A stretch of DNA of 33,468 bases from Bacillus thermotolerans (GCF_000812025.2 NZ_JWJE02000042.1:1-33468), one strand, 5' to 3'; positions 6,398 through 13,720 are shown, counted from the first letter of the stretch. The notes: generated by a model not told the origin, from the letters alone. Numbers and translations are program-made.

Positions 6398-6838
6398 TTA
6401 ATGGAAATCCACATCAATTCTCTTTTTATTTGTTTGAGTTTGTTTAGGCATGATAACTTCTAGTACACCATTCTTATAAGAAGCCTTTATACCTTCCTCA
6501 GAAACAGGAGTGGGTAGTGTAATAGCTCTGTGAAAGCTACCTGTGTATCTTTCTCTCCTATGCATATTCTCTTCTTTAATCTCATTAGTTCTGTTAATTG
6601 AGCCACTAATTCTCAATACATTATTTTCAATATCAATGTTTACATCTTCTTTACTCTGTAAGCCTGGAATGTCACAAGTTGCTACTACCTCTTTATCTGT
6701 TTCATGAACATCCACTCTTATATTCCCCAATTGATTCATTTCATTGTCTAAATGAAAAGGGAAATCATTGAATAATCTGTCAAAATCTCTCCTAATGTTA
6801 GTTAATTGTCTAAATGGATCATAAGGTATTAATGCCAT
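6398..6838 (-). CDS. Hsp20/alpha-crystallin small heat-shock protein (cargo of the IS66-derived element)
   Basis: The 146-residue protein MALIPYDPFRQLTNIRRDFD is a typical bacterial small heat-shock protein: an N-terminal 'DPFRQL...FDRLFNDFP' segment, an alpha-crystallin domain from about residue 45 ('IRVDVHETDKEVVATCDIPGL', 'NVLRISGS', 'GSFHRAITLPTPV'), and 'ASYKNGVLEVIMPK' followed by a short tail. It acts as an ATP-independent holdase for unfolding proteins. AAGGAG lies 9 nt before this ATG; longer frames upstream lack a ribosome binding site. It is encoded between the IS66 ends, opposite to the transposase genes, so it travels as cargo. Confidence 0.92.
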   Translation of the reverse strand: MALIPYDPFRQLTNIRRDFDRLFNDFPFHLDNEMNQLGNIRVDVHETDKEVVATCDIPGLQSKEDVNIDIENNVLRISGSINRTNEIKEENMHRRERYTGSFHRAITLPTPVSEEGIKASYKNGVLEVIMPKQTQTNKKRIDVDFH

Positions 6839-6963
6839 TTGTATCATCTCCTTAGTTATTTTTAACAAATATATTTTTTACATTTACTATGTAATTATTC
6901 ATTTAAGGGATAAGCTGAGTCAGTTTTAGAAAAGCATCCTATTACAGAAAAAGGAGAGCCTAA

Positions 6964-7173
6964 TTAGCTCTCCTCAGTGTCATTAGTTTTAACCTCATAT
7001 CCAAAAAGCTGTGACCTTTCATCAGGTATCCATTTTCCATCTCTAATCCTGCTCAAGCCCTGATACAAAGAGCCTCCTATAATATTCTCTAACCATTTGG
7101 AGCATTCAGTCATAGTATCAAAATCATGTAAGTATACTCCATTTTTATACAGTGAATACTTTTTATGTTGCAT
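6964..7173 (-). CDS. Hypothetical cargo protein next to the right end of the element
   Basis: The 69-residue protein MQHKKYSLYKNGVYLHDF has a possible small DNA- or RNA-binding look: a strand-rich start, then 'TMTECSKWLENIIGGSLYQGLSRIRDGKW' similar in feel to phage NUMOD/HNH-associated 'clusters with a tail' modules, but no family is certain. It starts with AAGGAGG directly inside the right inverted repeat. Its expression signals thus mirror those of orf1 at the other end. Confidence 0.55.
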   Translation of the reverse strand: MQHKKYSLYKNGVYLHDFDTMTECSKWLENIIGGSLYQGLSRIRDGKWIPDERSQLFGYEVKTNDTEES

Positions 7174-7190
7174 ACTAACACCTCCTTTGA

Positions 7191-7254
7191 TTGATACATG
7201 TATCGTACCAGGAGGTGCTGCGTGTTTATATGCGTTGTTTGAATGGGGGCTTAC
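7191..7254 (-). repeat. Right 64-bp terminal inverted repeat of the IS66-derived element
   Basis: An exact reverse complement of 4967-5030. A 64-bp perfect match is longer than usual IS66 ends (about 20-30 bp), which points to a recent duplication of one end or conversion between the ends. Confidence 0.9.
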
Positions 7255-7334
7255 CTTTGACTTTGGTGCATAGCAGGCCTAAAGTGTAAAACGCCTTCCA
7301 ATCTAGTGGGATAGAAATAAAATTAAACGTAATA

Positions 7335-7370
7335 AAAAAGCACTGATGTTAACTGAATCAGTGCTTTTTG
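7335..7370 (-). terminator. Bidirectional intrinsic terminator
   Basis: AAAAAGCACTGAT pairs with ATCAGTGCTTTTT across a 9-nt loop, with A and T tracts on both sides. It lies downstream of the minus-strand gene at 7419. A near-identical hairpin is at 17136-17172, next to a relic of the same gene. Confidence 0.75.
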
Positions 7371-7418
7371 TTGACTATTCTTACTCTTTCCACTCTCTCT
7401 AAATAACATTACAGCATA

Positions 7419-7589
7419 TTACTTGCCCCATAACTTTTGAAGGTCTAATGGTACATATACTTCATTTCCATGAATTTGTCTATGTATTAGTGGATTCGAA
7501 AATTGTTCGATCGTATATCCTTCTTCTTTACGACGCACTGTTGAATTTAGTCCAATCAGTTTTTTCACATATTCCCTTTGTAAGTTCAT
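7419..7589 (-). CDS. Small protein of a local paralogous family (compare 26764)
   Basis: The 56-residue protein MNLQREYVKKLIGLNSTVRR... shares its start (MNLQ-EYVKKL) and its end (IHGNEVYVPLDLQKLW) with the protein at 26764. The middle is variable. AAGGAG stands 8 nt before the ATG. No known family is recognised; the conserved 'QIHG-EVYVPLDL--LW' tail is the signature. A 3' relic of a third copy is at 17225. Confidence 0.6.
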   Translation of the reverse strand: MNLQREYVKKLIGLNSTVRRKEEGYTIEQFSNPLIHRQIHGNEVYVPLDLQKLWGK

Positions 7590-7832
7590 ACGCTACATCT
7601 CCTTGTTCCTCATATTTGTGAAGGGTTATTCCATATATGCTGTTAAATTTCCCACTTTTCCTAAAAAAAAAAAAATGCGTTGGACAAATTTCCATTCACT
7701 GTGCCTGCAGTCCTGCCTGTTTTCTAGCATCGATATAGTACTTTTTGTATCGATTGGAAGTTTTTTAAACACATAATCAAGCCTCTTTCTTCTCACTCTA
7801 AAACTGCTGTTCAAAACAAGGAGGGATTATTC

Positions 7833-8039
7833 ATGACAGTAATCAGTGATGTCAAACAAACGCTGGCTGGATTAAAAAGTGCGCAAGCCAGCTTCGAAAC
7901 TTTTGCTCTTGCTACAGACAACCAGCAGGCTAAGCAGCTTTACCAGAATGCAGCTCAGCAAACACAAATGATTCTAGACAGTATTTCCCCGCGCATTCAG
8001 GAAATTGAACAAGAAGAACCGCAATACAAACAACAATAA
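7833..8039 (+). CDS. DUF1657 small protein
   Basis: The 68-residue protein MTVISDVKQTLAGLKSAQAS matches DUF1657 along its whole length (helical, Gln-rich 'NQQAKQLYQNAAQQTQMILDSISPRIQEIEQEEPQY'). These proteins are common in spore formers, often near spoVA or DUF421 genes, and their function is unknown. AAGGAGGG precedes the ATG. A DUF421 protein is encoded in this window, at 22590, but not adjacent. Confidence 0.88.
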   Translation: MTVISDVKQTLAGLKSAQASFETFALATDNQQAKQLYQNAAQQTQMILDSISPRIQEIEQEEPQYKQQ

Positions 8040-8040
8040 A

Positions 8041-8070
8041 GGAAGGGAGGTTAGCCTCCTTTCCCTTTCT
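8041..8070 (+). terminator. Intrinsic terminator after the DUF1657 gene
   Basis: GGAAGGGAGG pairs with CCTCCTTTCC around a TTAG loop, followed by a pyrimidine/T tract. Confidence 0.7.
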
Positions 8071-8159
8071 TTAATTACTGGCAGCATGCATGTTATAAAA
8101 CGGCAGGCTAAATTCTTTTCTCTTTTATCTACTCTGAGATAAGCGACGACAAAACCCTA

Positions 8160-8759
8160 GAAAGTGCAGGTGCTTTTCATTACAATTATCACCTAGAATT
8201 TATCACACAATTGTTCGACCAAAATGGTTTACCAAAGTCTATATTCAAAATAAGATTCAGCAGCATTTTGATCTGACTCATCAAAAAATGTTGGATTTTG
8301 GAGCGGGTACTGGGGCCAACTGTAACTTGTGTTCACCCGATCATTATTTTGGAATAGACCCTGATTCACGCAGAATTGATCTTGCTAAGCGCCTATATCC
8401 CCCCTTATCGGTTCGAAACCTTCGCAGGGGAAGAGACTCCTGCAGAAAACAATAGTTTTGATGTGATCTTAATTATCGCGGTCCTGCATCATATTCCCCC
8501 GGAAATGGCCAAAAGCTATGTGCGGGAATTTAGAAGAGTGTTAAAACCTGGCGGGAAAGTGATTGCCATTGAACCATGCTTCGTTGAAAAAACCCCGATC
8601 TGCAACTGGTTTATGAAGGTGAACGACAAAGGAGATTACATTCAAAAGGAAGAAACATACCTGAATTACTTTACGAAGGAGAAGTTCCAATGTCGTGTAC
8701 TAAAAAGGTTTAAAAAATGCTTTTTCTATAACGAGCTGTACTTCACGGCTTTGCTTTAG
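8160..8759 (+). pseudogene. Class I SAM-dependent methyltransferase, frameshifted
   Basis: One frame (8198-8404) gives 'HTIVRPKWFTKVYI' and the SAM-binding 'MLDFGAGTGANC', then 'YFGIDPDSRRIDLAKRLYPP'. Homology continues in another frame from 8400 with 'RFETFAGEETPAENNSFDVILIIAVLHHI' and the post-motif 'LKPGGKVIAIEP', to the stop at 8759. The break coincides with a run of six C (8399-8404); five C would restore one frame. A second break near 8190 separates a further N-terminal piece (ESAGAFHYNYHL). The gene is thus inactive unless the C-run varies. The substrate is unknown; the family includes ubiquinone- and tRNA-type methyltransferases. Confidence 0.8.
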
Positions 8760-8842
8760 CTTTTATTAGATATCAACAAAAAGCTTTAGGCACCTAACCA
8801 TTTATTGGATCTTCACTAATAACGCTAGGGTCTTTTCTTATT

Positions 8843-9048
8843 ATGACGTTGCTGGTTGAAGAGAACATGAATGTGCAACTTATTCGAGAACGAGCCCGTT
8901 AACCTTCTTCTCGAGTAATAAATGACATTTATGACATGTCAGCAAGAAGGCCGCACAAAGTGCAAAGGATAAATTTGATCATTTCTCTTCCGAAAATTTA
9001 TCAATTCTTTCGAATGGTCACCAATTGGTCACCAACTCAAAAAACTAG
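8843..9048 (+). pseudogene. Tail of a tyrosine-recombinase integrase (relic)
   Basis: The frame reads LLVEENMNVQLIRER, a stop, then SSRVINDIY, and after a one-base shift HVSKKAAQSAKDKFDHF... to a TAG at 9046-9048. This is the usual C-terminus of phage/ICE integrases: the 'LL-E-G-----V-ERLGH' region, the catalytic Tyr in 'IYGHV', and the trailing helix. The conserved GH is lost and a stop and a frameshift break it. It suggests an old integrated element whose edge was here. Confidence 0.65.
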
Positions 9049-9293
9049 AAAAATCTGTAAACAAGAAAACCTTGATATATCAACGTTTGTGGGCATAATA
9101 AAAACGGGACAAGGTGAAAATTATCCACCCTGCCCCGAAGGATATCCTATTCAAGTTAATTCAATTATCCTCTTGCTATATCTCTATGTCAAGGTTTTTA
9201 ACTTTCTGATTATGATTAATTTGGATGGAAAATAAGCGTTTTTGGTGGGTTTGGTCTCCAATTCGTCCCCAATCAAAATCAATGAAAAATCTT

Positions 9294-9510
9294 CTATTCC
9301 TTTGTTCCTAATAGTACTGCTCTACATAATTCACTCAGCCGATTAACTGGAAACTCTACTTCTATACCGTCACTCAGCACGACTATCGTACCCTCTCCTT
9401 CTTCTGTAGGTTTTACCAGCAAGTCCCTTCTTCCTGCAACAGAGATCGGCTTCATTTTCAAACATATAGTCGTCTAGATCTTTGAAGTTTTTTATATCTC
9501 TTAGCGACAA
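9294..9510 (-). pseudogene. Frameshifted paralogue of the small gene at 19342
   Basis: From the TTG at 9510 the frame reads LSLRDIKNFKDLDDYMFENEADL, as in 19575-19342 (SLKDINSFHALDDFMFENEVDI). After a one-base shift it continues as KPTEEGEG and VVLSDG to a TAG at 9294. The first and last thirds are both clearly homologous, so a single indel near 9440 has broken it. Confidence 0.7.
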
Positions 9511-9677
9511 TTAAATCATCTACCCCCTGAACTGTGATTTTACTTCACTATACAAAGATTACCGCAGAGAGAGTTATTCGCAAAAAGGTGAAAAAATGAA
9601 GTTTAGTGCAAGGAATTAGAATGTTTATCAGCTCCGTATATTAAAAAATTATTAATAAAGGCGGTTAACTTAAATAA

Positions 9678-9829
9678 ATGTCAAAAGGCATTTTAGAAAA
9701 CAAACTAACAAAAAATAGGCTTTGTCAACGTATGCTGTTGATTCTCTTGCTGAATTAGCCGGACAGGTTAGTTTAAGCAATCTGGAAAAGAGGTTGGTAA
9801 AGGGGCACGGTAAGCCTCTAAAGAATTAG
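9678..9829 (+). pseudogene. Frameshifted small gene of unknown function
   Basis: An ATG at 9678 with AAAGGCGG upstream opens MSKGILENKLTKN. One base is missing in the A-run at about 9710. In the next frame an open stretch of 37 codons (ALSTYAVDSLAELAGQVSLS... ending in HGKPLKN) runs to a TAG at 9829. Together these make a sensible ~50-residue amphipathic protein. No family is recognised. Either a decayed gene or a sequencing indel. Confidence 0.45.
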
Positions 9830-9926
9830 CTCTGTATTCTCCGGGATTATCTCTGGCTTATATGGCAATTCTATTATTAGTAAAACCACTACATAGCATC
9901 GTAAGTTTTAGAAAGGAGAAAGGCGT

Positions 9927-10706
9927 ATGGATTCTCTCTGGCTGGAGTATGCTTGGACATTGTTAATTTTAATTGGATTAGAAGGGTTGTTGTCAGCTGA
10001 CAATGCCCTTGTACTGGCAGTTATAGCCAAGCATTTACCTGAAGAACAGAAAAAAAGAGCTATAAATTATGGAATTATTATGGCCTTCGCCTTCCGTTTT
10101 GCGGCACTATTCGTCATTTCTTTTATCGCAAATGTCTGGCAGATACAGGCAATAGGAGCAGCCTATCTTCTTTACTTAGGCTTAAAGCATGTCATTCAAG
10201 CCCGGTTCGGGAAAAAAAATGAAAATATTCATAAGGACGTTGAAGAGGAGGCTGCTGGTAAAGGTTTCTGGCCCACGGTAGGGAAAATTGCCTTAGCTGA
10301 CCTAGCTTTTGCAGTTGATTCCATTTTAGCTGCCGTTGCCCTGGCCCTCGGCCTTCCAGATTCACCGCTCGGTAACTTCGGTGGCATGGACGGAGGACAG
10401 TTTATAGTTGTTGTTCTTGGAGGGGTTGCCGGCCTTATCTTAATTAAGTATGCTGCAACCTGGTTTGTGCAACTTCTTGATAAACGTCCAGCATTAGAAA
10501 CAACAGCATATGCAATTGTGGCCTGGGTCGGTGTCAAACTTGTTGTAATCACCCTCGCCCATGAGGATATTGGTATTTTAGATCCTCATTTTCCTCATAG
10601 TACAGCTTGGACCCTGGTCTTCTACGGAGTATTAGTCAGTATTGCTCTAATAGGCTGGTTTGCACCGCGCAATAAGTCATTCGAGAAAGGTAACCTTAAA
10701 AGGTAA
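9927..10706 (+). CDS. TerC-family integral membrane protein (probable metal exporter)
   Basis: The 259-residue protein has about seven membrane helices and both TerC signatures: 'GLEGLLSADNALVLAV' (Glu19, Asp25, Asn26) and 'ALADLAFAVDSILAAVAL' (Asp125, Asp131), whose acidic residues line the transport path. Bacillus relatives YceF and YkoY export manganese, in part to load secreted enzymes; I infer the same here. A cytoplasmic loop (KNENIHKDVEEEAAGKG, near 97-113) separates the halves. AAAGGAG precedes the ATG. I saw no yybP-ykoY manganese riboswitch in the leader. It appears to be a single-gene unit. Confidence 0.9.
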   Translation: MDSLWLEYAWTLLILIGLEGLLSADNALVLAVIAKHLPEEQKKRAINYGIIMAFAFRFAALFVISFIANVWQIQAIGAAYLLYLGLKHVIQARFGKKNENIHKDVEEEAAGKGFWPTVGKIALADLAFAVDSILAAVALALGLPDSPLGNFGGMDGGQFIVVVLGGVAGLILIKYAATWFVQLLDKRPALETTAYAIVAWVGVKLVVITLAHEDIGILDPHFPHSTAWTLVFYGVLVSIALIGWFAPRNKSFEKGNLKR

Positions 10707-10796
10707 CAAAGTAAAGAGGAAGGTTGTAAAAAATAGCCTTTCTTTTTAATTAGGCTCTTTTAAACAATAAGATTGATATTCAAGATATAAAAATAG

Positions 10797-10815
10797 ACCA
10801 TCATTTCGATGGTCT
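10797..10815 (+). terminator. Hairpin downstream of the TerC-family gene
   Basis: AGACCATC/GATGGTCT with a 5-nt loop is followed by TTGTT. The poor T tract makes it a weak terminator for the gene at 9927. Confidence 0.45.
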
Positions 10816-10866
10816 TGTTCAACTTAAGCATCCGTCGGTTTAATAAAACTTCTGCAGCTATTCCTT

Positions 10867-10904
10867 ATCTTAAAAAATGGCTTATCGAGGTTCAATAAGC
10901 CACT
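10867..10904 (-). terminator. Intrinsic terminator of the YfiT-like gene
   Basis: Read on the minus strand, TGGCTTATT pairs with a GATAAGCCA arm and is followed by T6, shortly after the stop at 10920. Confidence 0.7.
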
Positions 10905-10919
10905 TCCACACATATTGTA

Positions 10920-11435
10920 TTATTTTGATAACGCGACTTTTATATGAGCTAAGTGATGCTCTTCATGCCAAGCTAACTTGGCAACTTTTGTTGCAACTGT
11001 TATTTTACCGTTTATCTGGTGAGTAAAAGCCCGACCTAATTGCCCTTCAGTTAAACTATGTCCTAAAGATACGATGCGTTCATTTATACCTTCTAACATT
11101 CTAATAGAGCTTTCTACTGGAAGCTTTGTATCCGGCTGAATAGCCCACTTTTCTTCATCAAAAGCTGGTACTGTGGGGTTCTCATCTGTTAAAGCCAGCT
11201 TCAAACGCTGATACATGTTCAACTGAGAATCTGCAATATGATGGACAAGTTGACGAACTGTCCAGCTACCTTCACGATAAGTTTTACTTAATTCCTCATC
11301 ACTTAATGGGTCGACAGTTTCTCTTAATCGAACCGTGTAAGCTTCGATTTCCTTGAGCCATTCTTGAATATTTTCTAATGTTACTTTTTCAGGGACCTGT
11401 AGCTTCCCAATTGGGTATCTTACATCCATTTCCAA
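10920..11435 (-). CDS. YfiT-like metal-dependent hydrolase / bacillithiol transferase (DinB fold)
   Basis: The 171-residue protein follows Bacillus YfiT from the start (YPIGKLQVPEKVT) through 'SWTVRQLVHHIADSQLNMYQRLKLALTDENPTVPAFDEEKWA' to 'LAWHEEHHLAHIKVAL'. DinB-fold proteins bind one metal through three His; candidates are His65/66 and, in the last helix, His157, His160/161 and His164. Members transfer bacillithiol to electrophiles or act as hydrolases; the substrate is not predictable. The start is the ATG after GAGGGATTGG. It is monocistronic, with its own terminator at 10867. Confidence 0.88.
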   Translation of the reverse strand: MEMDVRYPIGKLQVPEKVTLENIQEWLKEIEAYTVRLRETVDPLSDEELSKTYREGSWTVRQLVHHIADSQLNMYQRLKLALTDENPTVPAFDEEKWAIQPDTKLPVESSIRMLEGINERIVSLGHSLTEGQLGRAFTHQINGKITVATKVAKLAWHEEHHLAHIKVALSK

Positions 11436-11926
11436 TCCCTCTTTTCTCTATTCGTTATTTTTTTACTTATAAATTATCTTGTAATCCCCGTTATATTTTA
11501 ACATAAATACCTAGTTACCTTATTAAGTGTTATTCAGGAAACCAGCCCGATTAAGGAGATAATACAAGGAACCTTTCTATTGATGCTAAGGATACCAAGG
11601 AACGAGGAAGCTCTCTTCTACATACATGCTAAAAAAGCCCGGCGGTAACTGGGAATTTATTATTTCTTTATTTCATCATGTTTCTAGAATGTTTCACGAA
11701 ATTCCACCCGCGCCGTTGAACACTCTAATTAACTATCGTATTTGGTGCTAATTGAACTAGCTATTCTCTTTTTTCCCATAATTCGATAAATTGTCAAATT
11801 AAGTAGTAAAAACCCCTTGATATTCCTCGAAATCTCCTTAAAATTTAATAAGTGTGTGTAAGATTTCCCAAAGATCGACTTCGAAGAATTACATAAAAAA
11901 TTACTATTCAGTAGGAGTTGAACAAA
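11436..11926. other. Long intergenic stretch without a recognisable gene
   Basis: About 490 nt between the YfiT-like gene and the first Sda-like gene. AT-rich, with stops in all frames and no clear hairpin terminator. It presumably holds the promoters of both flanking genes. I looked for DnaA boxes ahead of sda (as in B. subtilis) and saw no good match. Confidence 0.5.
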
Positions 11927-12079
11927 ATGTACCAACTTTCAGACGAAATGCTCCTCAGTGCTTATCAAAAGGCTAAGGAGCTTGATAAAGAGAACAAAAT
12001 GCCAAGAGACTTTATTACCATGATGGAAGAGGAGCTAAAGAAAAGAAACCTTTCCGTGTACGCTAACAATAGTATTTAG
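11927..12079 (+). CDS. sda: Sda-like sporulation checkpoint inhibitor, first copy
   Basis: The 50-residue protein MYQLSDEMLLSAYQKAKELD... has the Sda layout: 'LSDE-LL-AY-KA' helix, a short turn, 'FITMMEEELKKRNLS' helix. B. subtilis Sda (46-52 residues) is a helical hairpin that binds histidine kinase KinA and blocks phosphate flow to Spo0A when replication is disturbed. Here the turn is a little longer (DKENKMPRD). AGGAG lies 9 nt before the ATG. A second Sda-like gene follows 300 nt downstream, and a terminator (12160) separates them. Confidence 0.85.
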   Translation: MYQLSDEMLLSAYQKAKELDKENKMPRDFITMMEEELKKRNLSVYANNSI

Positions 12080-12159
12080 GATATTAGGGAAACACCGCCT
12101 CAGCTATTAAAGGTGTATCTTTAAACGGTAAGATTTCATTTTCTTTCAATACGTACCTT

Positions 12160-12192
12160 GAAGACCGCTGGATAAAAAGCGGCCTTTTTTAT
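12160..12192 (+). terminator. Intrinsic terminator between the two Sda-like genes
   Basis: GACCGCT pairs with AGCGGCC across an 8-nt loop, then T6. Confidence 0.65.
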
Positions 12193-12376
12193 TTGTTCAT
12201 TCACTTTCTCTAATACTACGAACAAAAAAGTCGAGAAAAAACCTAATAGTTAGTTTATAACTTTCTACTTTGGATAAATAGATATAGTTAACAAACACCA
12301 CCATTTTCGACTTTTTTATCTGGAGATGGAGGCTGGCTGTTTAACTAGTTTATTGTACTAGAAGGGGTCATGAGAA

Positions 12377-12532
12377 ATGCATCAGTTGTCAGACGAAGAG
12401 TTGCTTATTGTATACAGGGAAGCCATAAAGCTTAATAAAACAGACAAGCTGCAGCAGGGCTTTATAGACCTTCTCAAAGAGGAGCTAAACAAAAGAAACC
12501 TTTCTATTAAGGCGAAGAACATAGAGGATTAA
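12377..12532 (+). CDS. Sda-like sporulation checkpoint inhibitor, second copy
   Basis: The 51-residue protein MHQLSDEELLIVYREAIKLN... has the same helical-hairpin pattern as the copy at 11927 (LSDE-LL--Y--A, then FI-LL-EEL-KRNLS), with an insertion KTDKLQQG at the turn. It probably also targets a sporulation sensor kinase; whether the two copies prefer different kinases cannot be seen. AGAAGGGG lies upstream of the ATG. A strong hairpin terminator follows at 12607. Confidence 0.83.
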   Translation: MHQLSDEELLIVYREAIKLNKTDKLQQGFIDLLKEELNKRNLSIKAKNIED

Positions 12533-12606
12533 TAAGAGCTTTTCTACATAATTAAAAAGTTCATAAACATTTTCCAATTAAGATAAAGGTGAAAAACTGT
12601 CCATAG

Positions 12607-12655
12607 AAAAGGTGAAATCAAAAGTATAGATAACTTTTGATTTCACCTTTTTAAT
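12607..12655 (+). terminator. Strong hairpin after the second Sda-like gene
   Basis: AAAGGTGAAATCAAAAGT pairs over 18 bp with ACTTTTGATTTCACCTTT around a 7-nt loop. T- and A-runs on the flanks make it bidirectional. Confidence 0.75.
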
Positions 12656-12770
12656 TTTAATTCTCCTATGTAAAGGTTTTAAAAAGCTAACCGGTGTTTT
12701 TAAAATAAACCTTTCCTTCTAAAATGATTCAACGTGTTCAGCTCTCAGAAACTTGAGTAACATATTCGAA

Positions 12771-12905
12771 ATTCTTTCCCTCATCTTACACGCTTCGCTT
12801 TCCCCTAGTATGCAATAATTTTTGTTCCGTCATGCTACGGAAGATCAACGACCGTTACCCTTCCATCGAACATGACAAGAACCTTGTTATTTGGTTTTTA
12901 TTGTA
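12771..12905 (-). pseudogene. Relic of an XtrA-like gene (first flank of copy B)
   Basis: Read on the minus strand, it matches the C-terminal part of the intact 2317-2514 gene with indels and stops. It is the counterpart of 1205-1345 in copy A. Confidence 0.55.
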
Positions 12906-13122
12906 TCCAATCAGCCCTCATTACACGAAAAGCGTTTTCAACCCTCTCAATCTTATAAAAAGTATCCTAATCCATGACATGCTTATCAGAATAAATCTAA
13001 GTTACCTATCCCTTAAAAGGCAGTATACTTAGCTTACATCGGAGAGCACCTTTGTTATAAAACACAATGAAAGAAGTTCTCTTTATTGGATACAACAATC
13101 AATGTCTTTTTTTAAGAGTGTT

Positions 13123-13129
13123 TGTCGAA
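13123..13129 (+). promoter_or_regulatory. 0A-box-like site upstream of Spo0E-like copy B
   Basis: TGTCGAA matches the 0A-box core and lies 80-90 nt before the TTG start, at the same relative position as at 1570. Confidence 0.5.
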
Positions 13130-13210
13130 CACCTTTAAATAAGAACAAATATTCAATATATTAGATTTAATGAATATTATTCATAAAAAATTAATTAAGG
13201 AGATTTATAA

Positions 13211-13417
13211 TTGGAGACGCGAGAAGTTTATTATGACCTGTTAACCGAGATTAACGATGTACGTAACGCAATGTTATCAGTTGGAATGTCAAAAGGTCTG
13301 GATCATACGGAAACTTTAAAATACAGCCAAGAACTCGACAAATTAATTTTTAAATATCAAAGTAAATACAAGAAAACTTCACACAATATTTTCAAACTAT
13401 CCATAGATAAACGTTAA
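13211..13417 (+). CDS. Spo0E-like aspartyl-phosphate phosphatase, copy B
   Basis: The 68-residue protein starts at a TTG after AAGGAG and reads METREVYYDLLTEINDVRNA..., with the signature SQELDKLIFKYQ at residues 39-50 and a basic tail of about 18 residues. It is a full-length version of the gene at 1658. Family members remove phosphate from Spo0A~P, slowing entry into sporulation. A partner gene follows 81 nt downstream and both are intact, so this is probably the functional pair. A 0A-box-like site upstream suggests Spo0A feedback. Confidence 0.88.
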   Translation: METREVYYDLLTEINDVRNAMLSVGMSKGLDHTETLKYSQELDKLIFKYQSKYKKTSHNIFKLSIDKR

Positions 13418-13498
13418 GACAAGGACTAAAATAGAAATAATTGGATTTAACGCCCTAACTATCCCTTCATATCTCAATAAAAAGGAGGTAAAAATAAG

Positions 13499-13720
13499 AT
13501 GACCCTGGAGCACATCAAAACATCACTGGAAACATTGTCATATTACGAGGATTGCCAAATCATACAGACACTTTCAAAAAATCAAAATAAGGTAGCCTCT
13601 GTCAGTTATATAAAAGAAAGAGCATGTTTTGAAATCACTTATTTAAAAACATCGAATATCGAAACTTACACCGATATTGAATCAGCCGCCCTAGCGATAG
13701 AGAAAGTACTAAATGGCTAA
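13499..13720 (+). CDS. Small partner protein of the Spo0E-like gene
   Basis: The 73-residue protein MTLEHIKTSLETLSYYEDCQ has an N-terminal helix, strands ('KVASVSYIKERACFEITYLKTSN') and a C-terminal helix ending 'TYTDIESAALAIEKVLNG'. The last part recalls DUF1797/YktA proteins (Y-D-I--AA-EI), but this is a weak resemblance. It sits behind a Spo0E-like gene in both duplicated blocks, here intact and in copy A with a stop codon. AAAGGAGG precedes the ATG. Its conserved pairing suggests a linked role, which is inference. Confidence 0.65.
   Translation: MTLEHIKTSLETLSYYEDCQIIQTLSKNQNKVASVSYIKERACFEITYLKTSNIETYTDIESAALAIEKVLNG

Larger units (their letters stand above)
4967..7254. mobile_element. 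IS66-derived element with perfect 64-bp ends and Hsp20 cargo
   Basis: Perfect 64-bp inverted repeats (4967-5030 and 7191-7254) start with GTAAGC, as IS66-family ends do. Inside are IS66 orf1 and orf2 and the first ~170 residues of the DDE transposase (orf3) on the plus strand. Instead of its catalytic domain, the right half carries three genes on the minus strand: a hypothetical gene, Hsp20 and a small helical gene. The 8-bp flanks ATTTAACT and CTTTGACT agree at 6 of 8 positions, so a target duplication is not proven. With intact ends but no catalytic domain it could move only if a full IS66 relative acted in trans. Confidence 0.8.

Noticed and set aside
4959-7262. 8-bp target duplication of the IS66-derived element
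   Set aside because: ATTTAACT and CTTTGACT agree at only 6 of 8 positions, so it is not claimed.
7626-7814. Open frame of 62 codons on the minus strand
   Set aside because: No ribosome binding site, crosses a long A-run, and no similarity to any of the window's families.
8936-9235. Open frame of 99 codons on the plus strand
   Set aside because: It has no ribosome binding site and runs out of frame through the integrase relic, whose real frame is different.
9511-9926. yybP-ykoY manganese riboswitch ahead of the TerC-family gene
   Set aside because: I looked for the conserved GGGGAGUA-like blocks and did not find them.
11436-11926. DnaA boxes controlling the Sda-like gene
   Set aside because: No convincing TTATCCACA-type 9-mer is visible in the leader.
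12832-13032. Open frame upstream of the second Spo0E-like gene
   Set aside because: It lies antisense to an XtrA-like relic, has no ribosome binding site, and is interrupted in the equivalent place in block A.
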